Shown here: positions 40,425 to 48,253 of the stretch, one piece after another
How the letters are laid out: each line of letters starts with the position of its first letter
Numbering within the stretch: the first letter of the stretch is position 1
Source of the DNA: JAOUJD01 sp963726405
Lineage (GTDB): Bacteria; Pseudomonadota; Gammaproteobacteria; Burkholderiales; Burkholderiaceae_F
Direction of reading: 5' to 3'
NCBI GenBank assembly: GCA_963726405.1
Contig: CAVSCF010000002.1
Span: 44,316-108,315 of the forward strand
DNA length: 64,000 nucleotides
Made by a program: the position numbers and the translations under genes
Notes under the pieces: model-generated
Database searches by the model: none
Told to the model about the DNA's origin: nothing
The model's input: only the letters and a program-made list of their open reading frames with translations

Positions 40425-41037
40425 ATGTATCACGGCGAACGACTGAACAGCATCACGCACCTCGTCGGGACCGCGCTCGCGGTCGTCGGCGCTGCGGTGC
40501 TCATCACGCGCGTCGCCGGCCAGGACGATCCCTGGAAGATCGCCGGCGTGGTGCTCTTCGGCCTGTGCCTGGTTTCGCTGTATTCCGCCTCGACCCTGTA
40601 TCACGCGGTGCGCGGGCCGTTGAAGAGCGTCCTGCGACGCGCCGACCACGCCGCCGTCTTCCTGCTGATTGCCGGCACCTACGCGCCGTTCGCGCTGGGT
40701 CCCTTGCGCGGCGCCGTCGGCCTGACGCTGTTCGCGGTCGATCTGGCTGATGGCGGGTGTCGGCATCTGGCAGGCGATACGACGCAGCGAGGACCTTGAT
40801 CCATCGCCGGTGCTGCACCTCGTGATGGGATGGCTGGGAGCGCTCGCGCTGGTGCCCCTGAGCGCGGCACTCGGACCGCAAGGGATGGCGTGGCTCGCCG
40901 CCGGCGGCATCCTCTACACCATCGGGGTGGTCTTCTACCTCAACGACCGGAAGTGGCGGCATGCGCACGGGATCTGGCATCTGTTCGTGCTGGGGGGGAG
41001 TGGGAGTCATTTTGTGGCGGTGATGTACTTCGTTTAA
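40425..41037 (+). pseudogene. hemolysin III family membrane protein (frameshifted)
   Basis: Two frames join to give a 200-residue seven-helix protein of the hemolysin III / PAQR-like family (YqfA, TrhA). The first frame runs from the ATG at 40425 (GGAG upstream) through ERLNSITHLVGTALAVVGAA, LYSASTLYHAVRGPLKSVLR and HAAVFLLIAGTYAPFALGPL, then shifts at about 40741. The second continues WLMAGVGIWQAIRRSEDLDP through GIWHLFVLGGSGSHFVAVMY. One extra G within GGTCGATC explains the break. The ordered family motifs on both sides suggest a sequencing error or very recent mutation. Confidence 0.8.
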
Positions 41038-41357
41038 GCCGCGGTGCACGTTGGGCCTGCGCGCCTTCCTTGTTGGGCTTTCCCGGTTTGTTCTTCAGGA
41101 CGCCTGCCCGGCGGGGGCCTACTTTCTTTGTCTTGCCAAAGAAAGTAGGCAAAGAAAGTCGCGCCTGCGAAGGCGCCCTTCGGGTGCCCTGTGCTGCTCG
41201 CCTTGCGGTCGCGCCGCGGAACTCGCTACGTTCGCTTACGCGAACTGCGCTCAGACAGCCGCGGCGAGTTAGTCCACGGTGCGCGCTGCGCGCGCCGACC
41301 GCAAGCCTGCGCTGCTCGGCGCCTTCGGAGGCAATGGGGTGTGCCTCGGCATTCGCT
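41038..41357. repeat. intergenic repeat region with perfect hairpin
   Basis: No gene is supported here. At 41117-41150 the 14-nt arms GCCTACTTTCTTTG and CAAAGAAAGTAGGC enclose a 6-nt loop. This stem followed by AAAGAAA is a motif that I recognise as recurring in intergenic DNA of many betaproteobacterial genomes. The rest is GC-rich, with smaller dyads. It may be a REP-like element or a structured RNA; only one copy lies in this window. Confidence 0.55.
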
Positions 41358-41765
41358 TCAGTCGACCACTTTTCGGCGGAGCGCCTTGACCTGGCCGCGT
41401 TGCACCTTGGTCTCGACGCGCTTGCGCTGCGAGCTCTTTGTCGGCTTCGTGGGGCGGCGCTTGATCGGGATGTGGGCGGCCTCGTCGATCAGGGTACGGA
41501 GGCGGAGGATCGCTTCGGCGCGATTCTTTTCGAGGCTGCGGGAGGTCTGGGCCTTGATCACCACGATGCCGTCGTCGGTGATGCGTTGATCGCGCTTTGC
41601 CAGCAGCTTGTCCTTCAGTTCATCGGGCAGGGACGACGCCCGCACGTCGAAGCGCAGGTGCACGGCGTTCGAGACCTTGTTGACGTTCTGGCCACCCGCG
41701 CCCTGGGCACGGATCGCCTGCAACTCGATCTCTTCGTCGACGAGGGTGTACGGAATGGACGGCAT
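41358..41765 (-). CDS. arfB: alternative ribosome-rescue factor ArfB (YaeJ)
   Basis: A 135-residue peptidyl-tRNA hydrolase that rescues stalled ribosomes. The N-terminal domain carries RAQGAGGQNVNKVSNAVHLR with the catalytic GGQ (residues 24-26). The C-terminal basic tail KRRPTKPTKSSQRKRVETKV QRGQ enters the mRNA channel. This tail and the missing large release-factor domains distinguish it from RF1/RF2. It has a normal length and ATG. It lies 30 bp before the YitT-like gene's stop codon on the same strand, so may be co-transcribed with it. Confidence 0.93.
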   Translation of the reverse strand: MPSIPYTLVDEEIELQAIRAQGAGGQNVNKVSNAVHLRFDVRASSLPDELKDKLLAKRDQRITDDGIVVIKAQTSRSLEKNRAEAILRLRTLIDEAAHIPIKRRPTKPTKSSQRKRVETKVQRGQVKALRRKVVD

Positions 41766-41794
41766 CGCGGAAGCTTAGCCGCCCGCCACCGGCC

Positions 41795-42412
41795 TCAGAC
41801 GCCGAGGTAACGGCCGGGCTTGTGGTTGACGGCGACAACGAGGTTCAGCGCCACCGCACCCAGCACCGACAGGACCACTCGACCGGGTTCGACGATCGTG
41901 AATGCGGCGGCGACGATCAGGCAGTCGATCACCATCTGGATCTTGCCGGCACGCCAGCCACGACGCTCCTGCAACCAGAGAACCAGGATATTGAGCCCGC
42001 CGAGGCTTGCACGGTGGCGGAACAGCATCAGCAGGCCTGCGCCGATCAGGAATCCGCCCATCACGGCCGCATAGGCGGGCTGCAGCTGGTCGAACCGGAC
42101 CACGTAGGGCATGAGCGTTTCGGTGAACACCGAAAGCAGCGCGACGGCGACGAACGTCTTGAGCGTGAAGCGCCAGCCCATGCTGCGGACGGCGAACCAC
42201 ACGAAGGGCAGGTTGATCAGGAAGAACACGACGCCGAAGCGCCAACCGGTGGCGTAGTGCACGAGAAAGGCGATGCCGGCGGTCCCGCCCGTGAGCAATC
42301 CGGCGCGCGCATACATCGCCACGCCGAGCGCAACGAAAAGCGTTGCGGTCACGAGTGCCTGCGCGTCTTCGAACGCGGTGTGCTGCGAGACCTCGTTTGC
42401 CGGATGGAACAT
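41795..42412 (-). CDS. YitT family (DUF161) membrane protein
   Basis: A 205-residue membrane protein with about five or six helices (LVTATLFVALGVAMYARAGL, GVVFFLINLPFVWFAVRSMG, AVMGGFLIGAGLLMLFRHRA). It belongs to the YitT/DUF161 family of unknown transport role, here without the C-terminal soluble DUF2179 domain. LLTGGTAGIAFLVHY is the conserved loop. The ATG at 42410-42412 begins the protein-like region; the long upstream extension overlaps other genes. A truncated HPF-like start lies 12 bp upstream. Confidence 0.85.
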   Translation of the reverse strand: MFHPANEVSQHTAFEDAQALVTATLFVALGVAMYARAGLLTGGTAGIAFLVHYATGWRFGVVFFLINLPFVWFAVRSMGWRFTLKTFVAVALLSVFTETLMPYVVRFDQLQPAYAAVMGGFLIGAGLLMLFRHRASLGGLNILVLWLQERRGWRAGKIQMVIDCLIVAAAFTIVEPGRVVLSVLGAVALNLVVAVNHKPGRYLGV

Positions 42413-42423
42413 GGGGGCCGAGT

Positions 42424-42486
42424 TTAGGGCCCGGTGAGTTCCTCGCTGGCAGCGAGGTTGTGGTCGGTATTGAGAATGACCTGCAT
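42424..42486 (-). pseudogene. truncated HPF-like (ribosome hibernation) remnant
   Basis: A 20-residue ORF reads MQVILNTDHNLAASEELTGP and stops. It strongly resembles the N-terminus of HPF/RaiA-type ribosome-associated proteins (MQ-I-NTDHN-EG-E-L). GGGAGA sits just upstream of the ATG. The rest of the gene is absent: the YitT-like gene begins 12 bp downstream. A deletion probably removed about 100 codons. A complete HPF gene lies at 45077-45403. Confidence 0.55.
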
Positions 42487-42557
42487 GGTGTCTCCCGGGA
42501 GCGACTCGACGCGGCAAGTGGCGTGCCGCGGGGCCTGCACGTATTGACTCCGCCAGC

Positions 42558-42582
42558 GCGGTGCGCGAAGCTCGCGCACCGC
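42558..42582. promoter_or_regulatory. strong perfect dyad between HPF remnant and rsgA
   Basis: GCGGTGCGCG and its exact complement (10-bp arms) enclose a 5-nt loop (AAGCT). It lies 35 bp upstream of the small SD-led ORF at 42617. It could be an operator, or a stem in the leader of either neighbouring gene. Confidence 0.4.
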
Positions 42583-42616
42583 TCGTTCGAGCGCCATCTG
42601 ATCCAGGAGGCGCCCC

Positions 42617-42643
42617 ATGTCCAAGATTGATCTTGTCAGCTAG
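42617..42643 (+). CDS. very short SD-led ORF (possible leader or remnant)
   Basis: ATG with AGGAGG 6 nt upstream encodes MSKIDLVS and a stop. The ribosome binding site is strong, but the ORF has only eight codons. It may be a leader peptide for rsgA, or the start of a gene that was deleted, like its HPF-like neighbour. Confidence 0.3.
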   Translation: MSKIDLVS

Positions 42644-42785
42644 TCGGCCGCACCAGCGCTGACTCGGTTCGTTCCGATTCCGCCGCGTTCCGCGGCCGGC
42701 GACATCCACTCGACCACTTCGGGCCGCGCGCCATGCGCGCGATCGCTTGCGCACGCGCACGCGTGCAAACAGGGAACGAACAGAG

Positions 42786-43829
42786 ATGCAATTCGAGCAA
42801 TGGGATCGGCTGCGGCCGATCGGCCTGACTCCGCCGGTGATGCAGGCACTGGCGGCACTCGACGCGCCGGGAACTCCGATGCGCGTCGTCGAAGTCCATC
42901 GGGAAACGGTCATCGTCGCCAATGGCGATGGCGAGTTCCCGGCAAAGGTGGTCCCGGCACTGCGGCGGGAAGCGTCGCTCGCCGTCGGCGACTGGGTCGC
43001 CGCGGACGTCGACACCTACGGCGACCGCTGGATCCACGCGCGCATGTCGCCGTTGACTGAACTCGTCCGTCGCAACAGCGAGGGCGCGCCGCAGCCGCTG
43101 GTGAGCAACGTCGACACGGCGCTGCTCGTGATGGGCCTGGACGGCGACTTCAACCTGCGCCGCCTCGAGCGGTACCTCGCCATGGTGCATCCGGCGGGAC
43201 TCTGGCCCGTGGTCGTGCTCACCAAGGCCGACCTGTGCGGTGACGTCGAAGCGCGACGCGCCGAAGTCAACGCGCGCATCGGGCCGCGGGTCGACGTGCT
43301 TGCGGTGAACGCCCTGGACCGCGCATCCGCGGATGCGCTGGCGCCGTACCTCGGTGCCGGACAGACGCTCGTGCTGCTCGGCTCCTCCGGTGCCGGCAAG
43401 TCGACGTTGACGAACGCCCTGCTCGGCGTCGACGTGCAGGCCACCAGCGCCGTTCGGGCCGACGACAGCCGCGGCCGGCACACGACGACGGTGCGCTCGC
43501 TGCACCGTCTGCCGGGAGGCGCGTGCGTGATCGACACGCCCGGCCTGCGCGGGCTCGCGCCGGAGATCGACGAAGCGGCGCTGATCGCAAGCTTCGAAGA
43601 CATCGCCACGTTGTCGGAGCAATGCCGTTTTCGCGACTGCACGCACGCCGACGAGCCCGGCTGCGCCGTGCGCGCGGGTGTGGCGCCGGACCGGCTCGCG
43701 AACTACCAGAAGATGCTGCGCGACATCCGGCGCGAGTCAAGGACGCCGTTGCAGAAGCGCGAAGTGCTGGCGATGTGGAAAGCGCGCCATCGGGCGGCCG
43801 CCGTGCGGATGAAGATGAAGCGAGGCTGA
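42786..43829 (+). CDS. rsgA: ribosome small subunit-dependent GTPase RsgA
   Basis: A 347-residue circularly permuted GTPase that aids late maturation of the 30S subunit. The N-terminal OB-fold (VVEVHRETVIVANGDGEFPA) is followed by SNVDTALLVMGLDGDFNLRR, the G4 TKAD (146-149), the G1 P-loop GSSGAGKST (199-207) and G3 DTPG. The C-terminal zinc finger follows: CRFRDCTHADEPGC, with Cys, Cys, His, Cys. The permuted order is diagnostic. The ATG at 42786 starts the OB-fold. It is on the plus strand, next to a split chromate transporter. Confidence 0.95.
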   Translation: MQFEQWDRLRPIGLTPPVMQALAALDAPGTPMRVVEVHRETVIVANGDGEFPAKVVPALRREASLAVGDWVAADVDTYGDRWIHARMSPLTELVRRNSEGAPQPLVSNVDTALLVMGLDGDFNLRRLERYLAMVHPAGLWPVVVLTKADLCGDVEARRAEVNARIGPRVDVLAVNALDRASADALAPYLGAGQTLVLLGSSGAGKSTLTNALLGVDVQATSAVRADDSRGRHTTTVRSLHRLPGGACVIDTPGLRGLAPEIDEAALIASFEDIATLSEQCRFRDCTHADEPGCAVRAGVAPDRLANYQKMLRDIRRESRTPLQKREVLAMWKARHRAAAVRMKMKRG

Positions 43830-43892
43830 CAGCGGGCGGTGTGCCGCAGGGGAAGACCGGGAAGACGAAATCGGCGCGGATATCATCGCCGC

Positions 43893-44477
43893 ATGCCGCC
43901 CGAGACCACCGCGCGTCCGTCTTCCCCGCTCGAACTGTTCATCGCCTTCACGCTGCTGGCGCTGCAGGGCTTCGGCGGAGTGCTGGCGGTCACCCAGCGC
44001 GAACTGTGCGACCGGCGGCGCTGGCTGACGCACGCGCAGTTCGTCGAGATCCTGTCCATCGGGCAGGTGCTGCCGGGGCCGAACGTGGTCAACGTCGCGC
44101 TGATCATCGGCGACCGCTACTTCGGCTGGCGCGGCGCCTTCGCGGCGCTGGCCGGGATGATGAGCGCCCCGCTCGCGATCGTGCTCATGCTGGCCGCGAC
44201 CTACGTGCAGTACGCAGGGCAGCCCGCCGTGGCGGGCGCGCTGCGCGGGATGGGCGCGGTGGCGGGCGGGCTGATCATCGGCACGGCGCTTCGGCTCGCC
44301 ACCTCGCTGCGTGGGACTCCGATCGGAGGTGCGGCCGCGCTTGCGCTGGCCGCCGCGTCGTTCGTCGCGGTCGCCTGGCTGCGCTGGCCGCTCGTGTGGG
44401 TGCTGCTGGTGCTCGGATCGCTCGGCATGGCCTGGGCGTGGTGGCGCATCCGGGCCGCGGATCGCATAGAGCGATGA
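43893..44477 (+). CDS. chromate transporter, N-terminal-type half (ChrA)
   Basis: A 194-residue membrane protein of the CHR family. The signature LLALQGFGGVLAVTQRELCD and ILSIGQVLPGPNVVNVALII marks the first CHR domain. Bacterial short-chain ChrA systems use two such proteins as a pair to export chromate. The ATG at 43893 is preferred to a longer frame, since it begins the protein-like region. Its last codons overlap the start of the next gene by 4 nt (ATGA). Confidence 0.9.
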   Translation: MPPETTARPSSPLELFIAFTLLALQGFGGVLAVTQRELCDRRRWLTHAQFVEILSIGQVLPGPNVVNVALIIGDRYFGWRGAFAALAGMMSAPLAIVLMLAATYVQYAGQPAVAGALRGMGAVAGGLIIGTALRLATSLRGTPIGGAAALALAAASFVAVAWLRWPLVWVLLVLGSLGMAWAWWRIRAADRIER

Positions 44478-44998
44478 CGTTCGCCGAAGCGCTTCCGCTG
44501 TTCGGCCACTTCCTCGTGCTGTCGCTGCTGGCGATCGGCGGCGCCATCGTCGTGGCGCCGGAGATGCACCGGTTGATGGTCGACCAGATGCGCATCCTCA
44601 CCGACGCGCAATTCAATGCCTCGATCGCACTCGCGCAGGCAGCGCCCGGCCCGAACGTTCTTTTCGTGGCCGTGCTCGGTTACCAGGCCGCCGGGTTGAT
44701 GGGGGCGGCGCTGACGCTGGCCGGCATCATGCTGCCGTCGACGCTCGTCGCCATCAGCGCAACGCGGTGGGTCCACGCGCGTCAGGACCGGCTGGCCATT
44801 CGCGCCTTCAAGGCGGGGGTGGCTCCCATCACGATTTCACTGCTGGCCGCCACTGGCTGGATCCTCACCGCACAGAACCCCACGGCGCCCGTGATCATCC
44901 TCACCGTCGCCGCCGCGCTGCTCGCATGGCGTACGCGGATTCACGTGCTGTGGCTGATCACCGCCGGCGCCATCGCGGGAGGCCTGGGCCTGGTCTGA
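44474..44998 (+). CDS. chromate transporter, C-terminal-type half (ChrA)
   Basis: A 174-residue second CHR-domain protein: LSLLAIGGAIVVAPEMHRLM, then SIALAQAAPGPNVLFVAVLG, which mirrors the PGPN motif of the first. With the upstream gene, to which it is translationally coupled, it would form an inverted-topology pair that exports chromate in exchange for, or with, sulfate or protons. Both halves keep the PGPN motif. No ChrB regulator is seen. Confidence 0.9.
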   Translation: MTFAEALPLFGHFLVLSLLAIGGAIVVAPEMHRLMVDQMRILTDAQFNASIALAQAAPGPNVLFVAVLGYQAAGLMGAALTLAGIMLPSTLVAISATRWVHARQDRLAIRAFKAGVAPITISLLAATGWILTAQNPTAPVIILTVAAALLAWRTRIHVLWLITAGAIAGGLGLV

Positions 44999-45076
44999 CA
45001 CCCCGCTTGACCGCCATCAACGCAACGGCGCCATGGCGGACGAGGATGAAATCAGTTGCACAGCAAAGAAGCCGCC

Positions 45077-45403
45077 ATGACATTCCCGATCCAGCTCGCC
45101 TTTCATCACATGGACCGTTCCGAAGCGCTCGAACAGGCCATCCGCGAACGCACCGAGAAACTCGGCAAGTTCCATCCCGGGATCACCAGCATGCACGTCG
45201 CCGTCACGCAGGAAGGGCGTCACAGCAGCAAGGGACGCCTGTTCAACGTGAAACTGGACCTGCACGTGAAAGGCAAGTCGTACGCGATCACTCAGAAGGG
45301 CGACGAAGACGCATTCGTCGCCACGCGGGAGGCGTTCGACACCGCCAAGCGCCTGCTCGACACCGAGCTGGACGCCGCGCGCGGCTTCGTCAAGCAGCAC
45401 TAG
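45077..45403 (+). CDS. ribosome hibernation promoting factor family protein
   Basis: A 108-residue HPF/RaiA-fold protein. MTFPIQLAFHHMDRSEALEQ starts the beta-alpha-beta fold, with IRERTEKLGKFHPGITSMHV, and EDAFVATREAFDTAKRLL the second helix. These proteins bind the 30S subunit and silence or dimerise ribosomes in stationary phase. The ATG at 45077 begins the fold. Its neighbours are the chromate transporter and a convergent FKBP gene. Confidence 0.88.
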   Translation: MTFPIQLAFHHMDRSEALEQAIRERTEKLGKFHPGITSMHVAVTQEGRHSSKGRLFNVKLDLHVKGKSYAITQKGDEDAFVATREAFDTAKRLLDTELDAARGFVKQH

Positions 45404-45424
45404 GCGGCGCCCCGCGTTCCGGCG

Positions 45425-45769
45425 TCAGTCGACGCCGAGAAGCTCGACCTCGAACACAAGCGTGGCGTTGGGCGGAATCACGCCGCCCGCGCCGTAGGCG
45501 CCGTAGCCGAGATTCGGCGGGATGGTCAGCTTGCGCTTGCCGCCGACTTTCATTCCGGCGACGCCCTCGTCCCATCCGGCGATGACGTTGCCGCGGCCCA
45601 GCGAGAAGCTGAACGGATCGCGGCGATCGTGGCTGGAGTCGAACTTGCGTCCGTTCGTCAGCCATCCGGTGTAATGGACGGTGACCTGGTCGCCGCTCTT
45701 CGCGGTGTCGCCGTCGCCGACGGCCAGTTCCTCGATCATCAGTCCGCTGGCCGTTGTCACTGTGGTCAT
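45425..45769 (-). CDS. FKBP-type peptidyl-prolyl isomerase
   Basis: A 114-residue single-domain FKBP. It contains VHYTGWLTNGRKFDSSHDRR, the core GNVIAGWDEGVAGMKVGGKR and IPPNLGYGAYGAGGVIPPNA, followed by LVFEVELLGVD. The active-site aromatics are in place. It has no signal peptide, so it acts in the cytoplasm on prolyl bonds in proteins. It is convergent with the HPF gene and precedes HtrA's stop codon. Confidence 0.95.
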   Translation of the reverse strand: MTTVTTASGLMIEELAVGDGDTAKSGDQVTVHYTGWLTNGRKFDSSHDRRDPFSFSLGRGNVIAGWDEGVAGMKVGGKRKLTIPPNLGYGAYGAGGVIPPNATLVFEVELLGVD

Positions 45770-45825
45770 TGCGAATCCGTCATCAGTTTCGATGCGCCGA
45801 TGTTACCAACGCGCCCGCCCTCGCT

Positions 45826-46917
45826 TCACGGCGCGAGGTCGACGACGCGCACCCGCACCTTGTGTTCCTTGCCGCCACGCACGAGGGTCAGTTCAGCATC
45901 GCGCCCGATGCCCGCGCGGTCGAGTTCATTGGCGAACTGCGATGGCGTCTCGGTCAGGCGGCCGTTGACGGCGACGATCACGTCGCCAACGTCGTTGGAG
46001 CGCGGGTTCGCGGGCCGCAGCCCCACCTGGGCGGCCGACGATCCCGGCCGAACGTTCTCGATCACGACGCCCCGGATGCCGGCGCGCGCCACCACCTCGG
46101 GCGGATACGGAACGATGCCGATGCCCGGAATCGGCGCGCGACCGCGCGAGATCAGCGACGGCACGATGCGATTGACGAGATCGACCGGAATCGAGAAGCC
46201 CACCCCCGCCGAACTGCCCGAAGCCGAGCGGATCGCCGTGTTGACACCGACGAGACGACCCGCGCTGTCGAGGAGCGGCCCGCCGCTGTTGCCCGGGTTG
46301 ATCGCGGCGTCGGTCTGGATCACGCCGGCGACCTCGCGATAGCCCGAGGTCGGCAGTTCCCGATCGAGCGCGCTGACGATGCCGCGCGTGAGCGTGCGCT
46401 GCAAGCCGAATGGGTTGCCGATCGCGAAGACCGACTGTCCGACCTTGAGGTCGCTCGACGAACCCATGGGAATGGGCCGCAGGTCCTTCGGCGGGCGCGA
46501 CAGCTTCACGACGGCGAGGTCGTACTCCGGCGCGCGTCCGACCAGGGTCGCGGGAATCGGATCGCCCGCATCGAGCTGAACGAACACCTTGCGCGCGCCT
46601 TCGACCACGTGATTGTTGGTGACGACGTGCCCCGCGCTGTCCCACACGAAGCCGCTGCCCGCGCCCTGCGTCGCGGTGACGTACCAGCCCGACCGCTGCA
46701 GCACTTCGGTCGTGATGTACGCCACCGACGGCGCCGCGTTATGGAAGAGGTCGACGACGGCCCGTTCGTTCTCGGGCAGCGTACCGCGCGGAGTGATCGG
46801 GCGCGGCTCGGCGCGCGGAGGACTTTGTGCGATGGCCGTCAGCGCGGCGGTCGCCGCCACGGCGGCGGCGCCGGCCACCGCGGCGACGCGCTTGAGCCAA
46901 CCCGGTCGAGATTTCAT
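45826..46917 (-). CDS. HtrA/DegP-type serine protease with one PDZ domain
   Basis: A 364-residue periplasmic or membrane-anchored protease. The N-terminal helix (KRVAAVAGAAAVAATAALTA) serves as signal or anchor. The trypsin-like domain has His103 in VTNNHVVEG, Asp133 in EYDLAVVK and Ser211 in INPGNSGGPL. One C-terminal PDZ domain (GVVIENVRPGSSAAQVGLRP, VGDVIVAVNGRLTE) follows, making it DegS-like in form. It degrades or senses misfolded envelope proteins. The ATG at 46915-46917 begins the signal helix. Confidence 0.92.
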   Translation of the reverse strand: MKSRPGWLKRVAAVAGAAAVAATAALTAIAQSPPRAEPRPITPRGTLPENERAVVDLFHNAAPSVAYITTEVLQRSGWYVTATQGAGSGFVWDSAGHVVTNNHVVEGARKVFVQLDAGDPIPATLVGRAPEYDLAVVKLSRPPKDLRPIPMGSSSDLKVGQSVFAIGNPFGLQRTLTRGIVSALDRELPTSGYREVAGVIQTDAAINPGNSGGPLLDSAGRLVGVNTAIRSASGSSAGVGFSIPVDLVNRIVPSLISRGRAPIPGIGIVPYPPEVVARAGIRGVVIENVRPGSSAAQVGLRPANPRSNDVGDVIVAVNGRLTETPSQFANELDRAGIGRDAELTLVRGGKEHKVRVRVVDLAP

Positions 46918-47184
46918 CTTGTCGTTCTCTTCCTGTGTGCGCCTGGGACGGGATCGCGGCGTAGATGAGGCCGCGCGCGGAAGATCACAAGTCCGCGGCA
47001 GACGCCGTCCGTCCGTGGCGCCGCCTCGTCGCGCCCGCGGCCGCTTCGCGCCCTCCGCCGCGCCGGACAGCATTTCGCGACCGGGTTCGTGCAGTTCATC
47101 GCATGCGCATGGCTCGCCGCCGGTGCACGGCCTAGATTGCCTGCATCGACGACGGGCGTCGTCCGCACCGACAGGACTTTCGAA

Positions 47185-47379
47185 ATGCTGAAGAACGCCG
47201 AAACCATCTTCTTCATGCTTGCCACCGTGGCCGCTCTCGCGCTACCGGCCGTGCCGGCCGTGCAGGAGGCACTCACCGCCGACTATGCGACGGTGGAAGC
47301 CGCATTGCCGACGTGGATGAAAAGCTCGGTGATCGCGTCGCACAACGTTCCCCCTCAGCAGGTGGCCACGGTTCACTGA
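47185..47379 (+). CDS. small exported protein (64 residues)
   Basis: A 64-residue ORF. MLKNAETIFFMLATVAALAL PAV is a signal segment, followed by VQEALTADYATVEAALPTWM and SSVIASHNVPPQQVATVH. It has no recognised family. Its size, signal and strand-like tail recall the peptides at 30751, 31223 and 36126, but sequence identity is low. A rho-independent terminator follows closely, supporting transcription of this short gene. Confidence 0.55.
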   Translation: MLKNAETIFFMLATVAALALPAVPAVQEALTADYATVEAALPTWMKSSVIASHNVPPQQVATVH

Positions 47380-47396
47380 GAGCCGCTCCCGCCTGC

Positions 47397-47431
47397 GCGG
47401 CCGGCGTCCCCCCGCCGGCCGCTCCTTTTTT
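47397..47431 (+). terminator. rho-independent terminator of the 64-residue gene
   Basis: GCGGCCGGCG and its complement form a 10-bp stem with a 6-nt loop, followed by six T at 47426-47431. It is 18 bp after the stop codon of the small gene. Confidence 0.88.
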
Positions 47432-47589
47432 GTCCGCTGTCTCCATCCCGTACAGCGGGTCATCCGCGCCGGGCCGGGTCAACCGGGGCTCTCGCACGCC
47501 GTTCAAGGCAGAAGCAACGGTTTCGCAATAGCCTCACCAAGACCCTGACCACGGAGCCTCCATGACCCTGACGCCTGCAATCCTCCCTC

Positions 47590-48249
47590 ATGGCCTTCAC
47601 GGCCCTCATGGCCGCCGCCCTGCTCACCGCCTGCGCCTCGTCCGGGTACGAGCCCAACACCGCGCGCGATACCGGCATCGGTGCCGCGGCCGGCGCCGCG
47701 ATCGGCGCACTGGCGCACTCGAGCAACCGCACGCATGGCGCGCTGGCGGGCGCGGCGATCGGCGCTCTTGGCGGCTACGTCTGGTCGAGCCAGATGGAAA
47801 AGCAGAAGAAGGACATGGAGCAGGCCACCCGCGGCACCGGCGTGCAGGTCACGCAGACGGCCGACAACCAGCTGAAGCTGGAAGTGCCGAGCGACATCTC
47901 GTTCGACGTGGGCCGTGCAGACATCAAACCGAACTTCGCGCCGATCCTCGACCGGTTCGCGCAGTCGCTGAACCAGAACCCGGCGTCGACGGTGCGCATC
48001 GTCGGGCACACGGACAGCACGGGCAGCGATGCCGTGAACAATCCCCTGTCCGTCAACCGCGCCGCCAGCACGCGCGACTACCTGACGTCACGCGGCGTCA
48101 GCGCCCAGCGGATCGCCATCGACGGTCGCGGCTCGCAGCAACCGCTTGCCGACAACGCGACAGAAGCGGGTCGCGCGCGCAATCGCCGCGTCGAGATCTT
48201 CGTCGCCGAAGCCGCGCAGGCAGCCGCTGCGCCCGCGCCGCAGCGCTGA
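47590..48249 (+). CDS. OmpA-like lipoprotein (YiaD type)
   Basis: A 219-residue outer-membrane lipoprotein: lipobox LLTAC, then a glycine-zipper region (GIGAAAGAAIGALAHSSNRT, HGALAGAAIGALGGY). The OmpA peptidoglycan-binding domain has DISFDVGRADIKPNF, VRIVGHTDSTGSDAVNNPLS and GSQQPLADNATEAGRARNRR. The ATG at 47590 lacks a ribosome binding site. GGAG precedes another ATG at 47562 in a different frame, so a 1-nt shift near 47580 may have separated the true start from the body. Confidence 0.85.
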   Translation: MAFTALMAAALLTACASSGYEPNTARDTGIGAAAGAAIGALAHSSNRTHGALAGAAIGALGGYVWSSQMEKQKKDMEQATRGTGVQVTQTADNQLKLEVPSDISFDVGRADIKPNFAPILDRFAQSLNQNPASTVRIVGHTDSTGSDAVNNPLSVNRAASTRDYLTSRGVSAQRIAIDGRGSQQPLADNATEAGRARNRRVEIFVAEAAQAAAAPAPQR

Positions 48250-48253
48250 CGCT

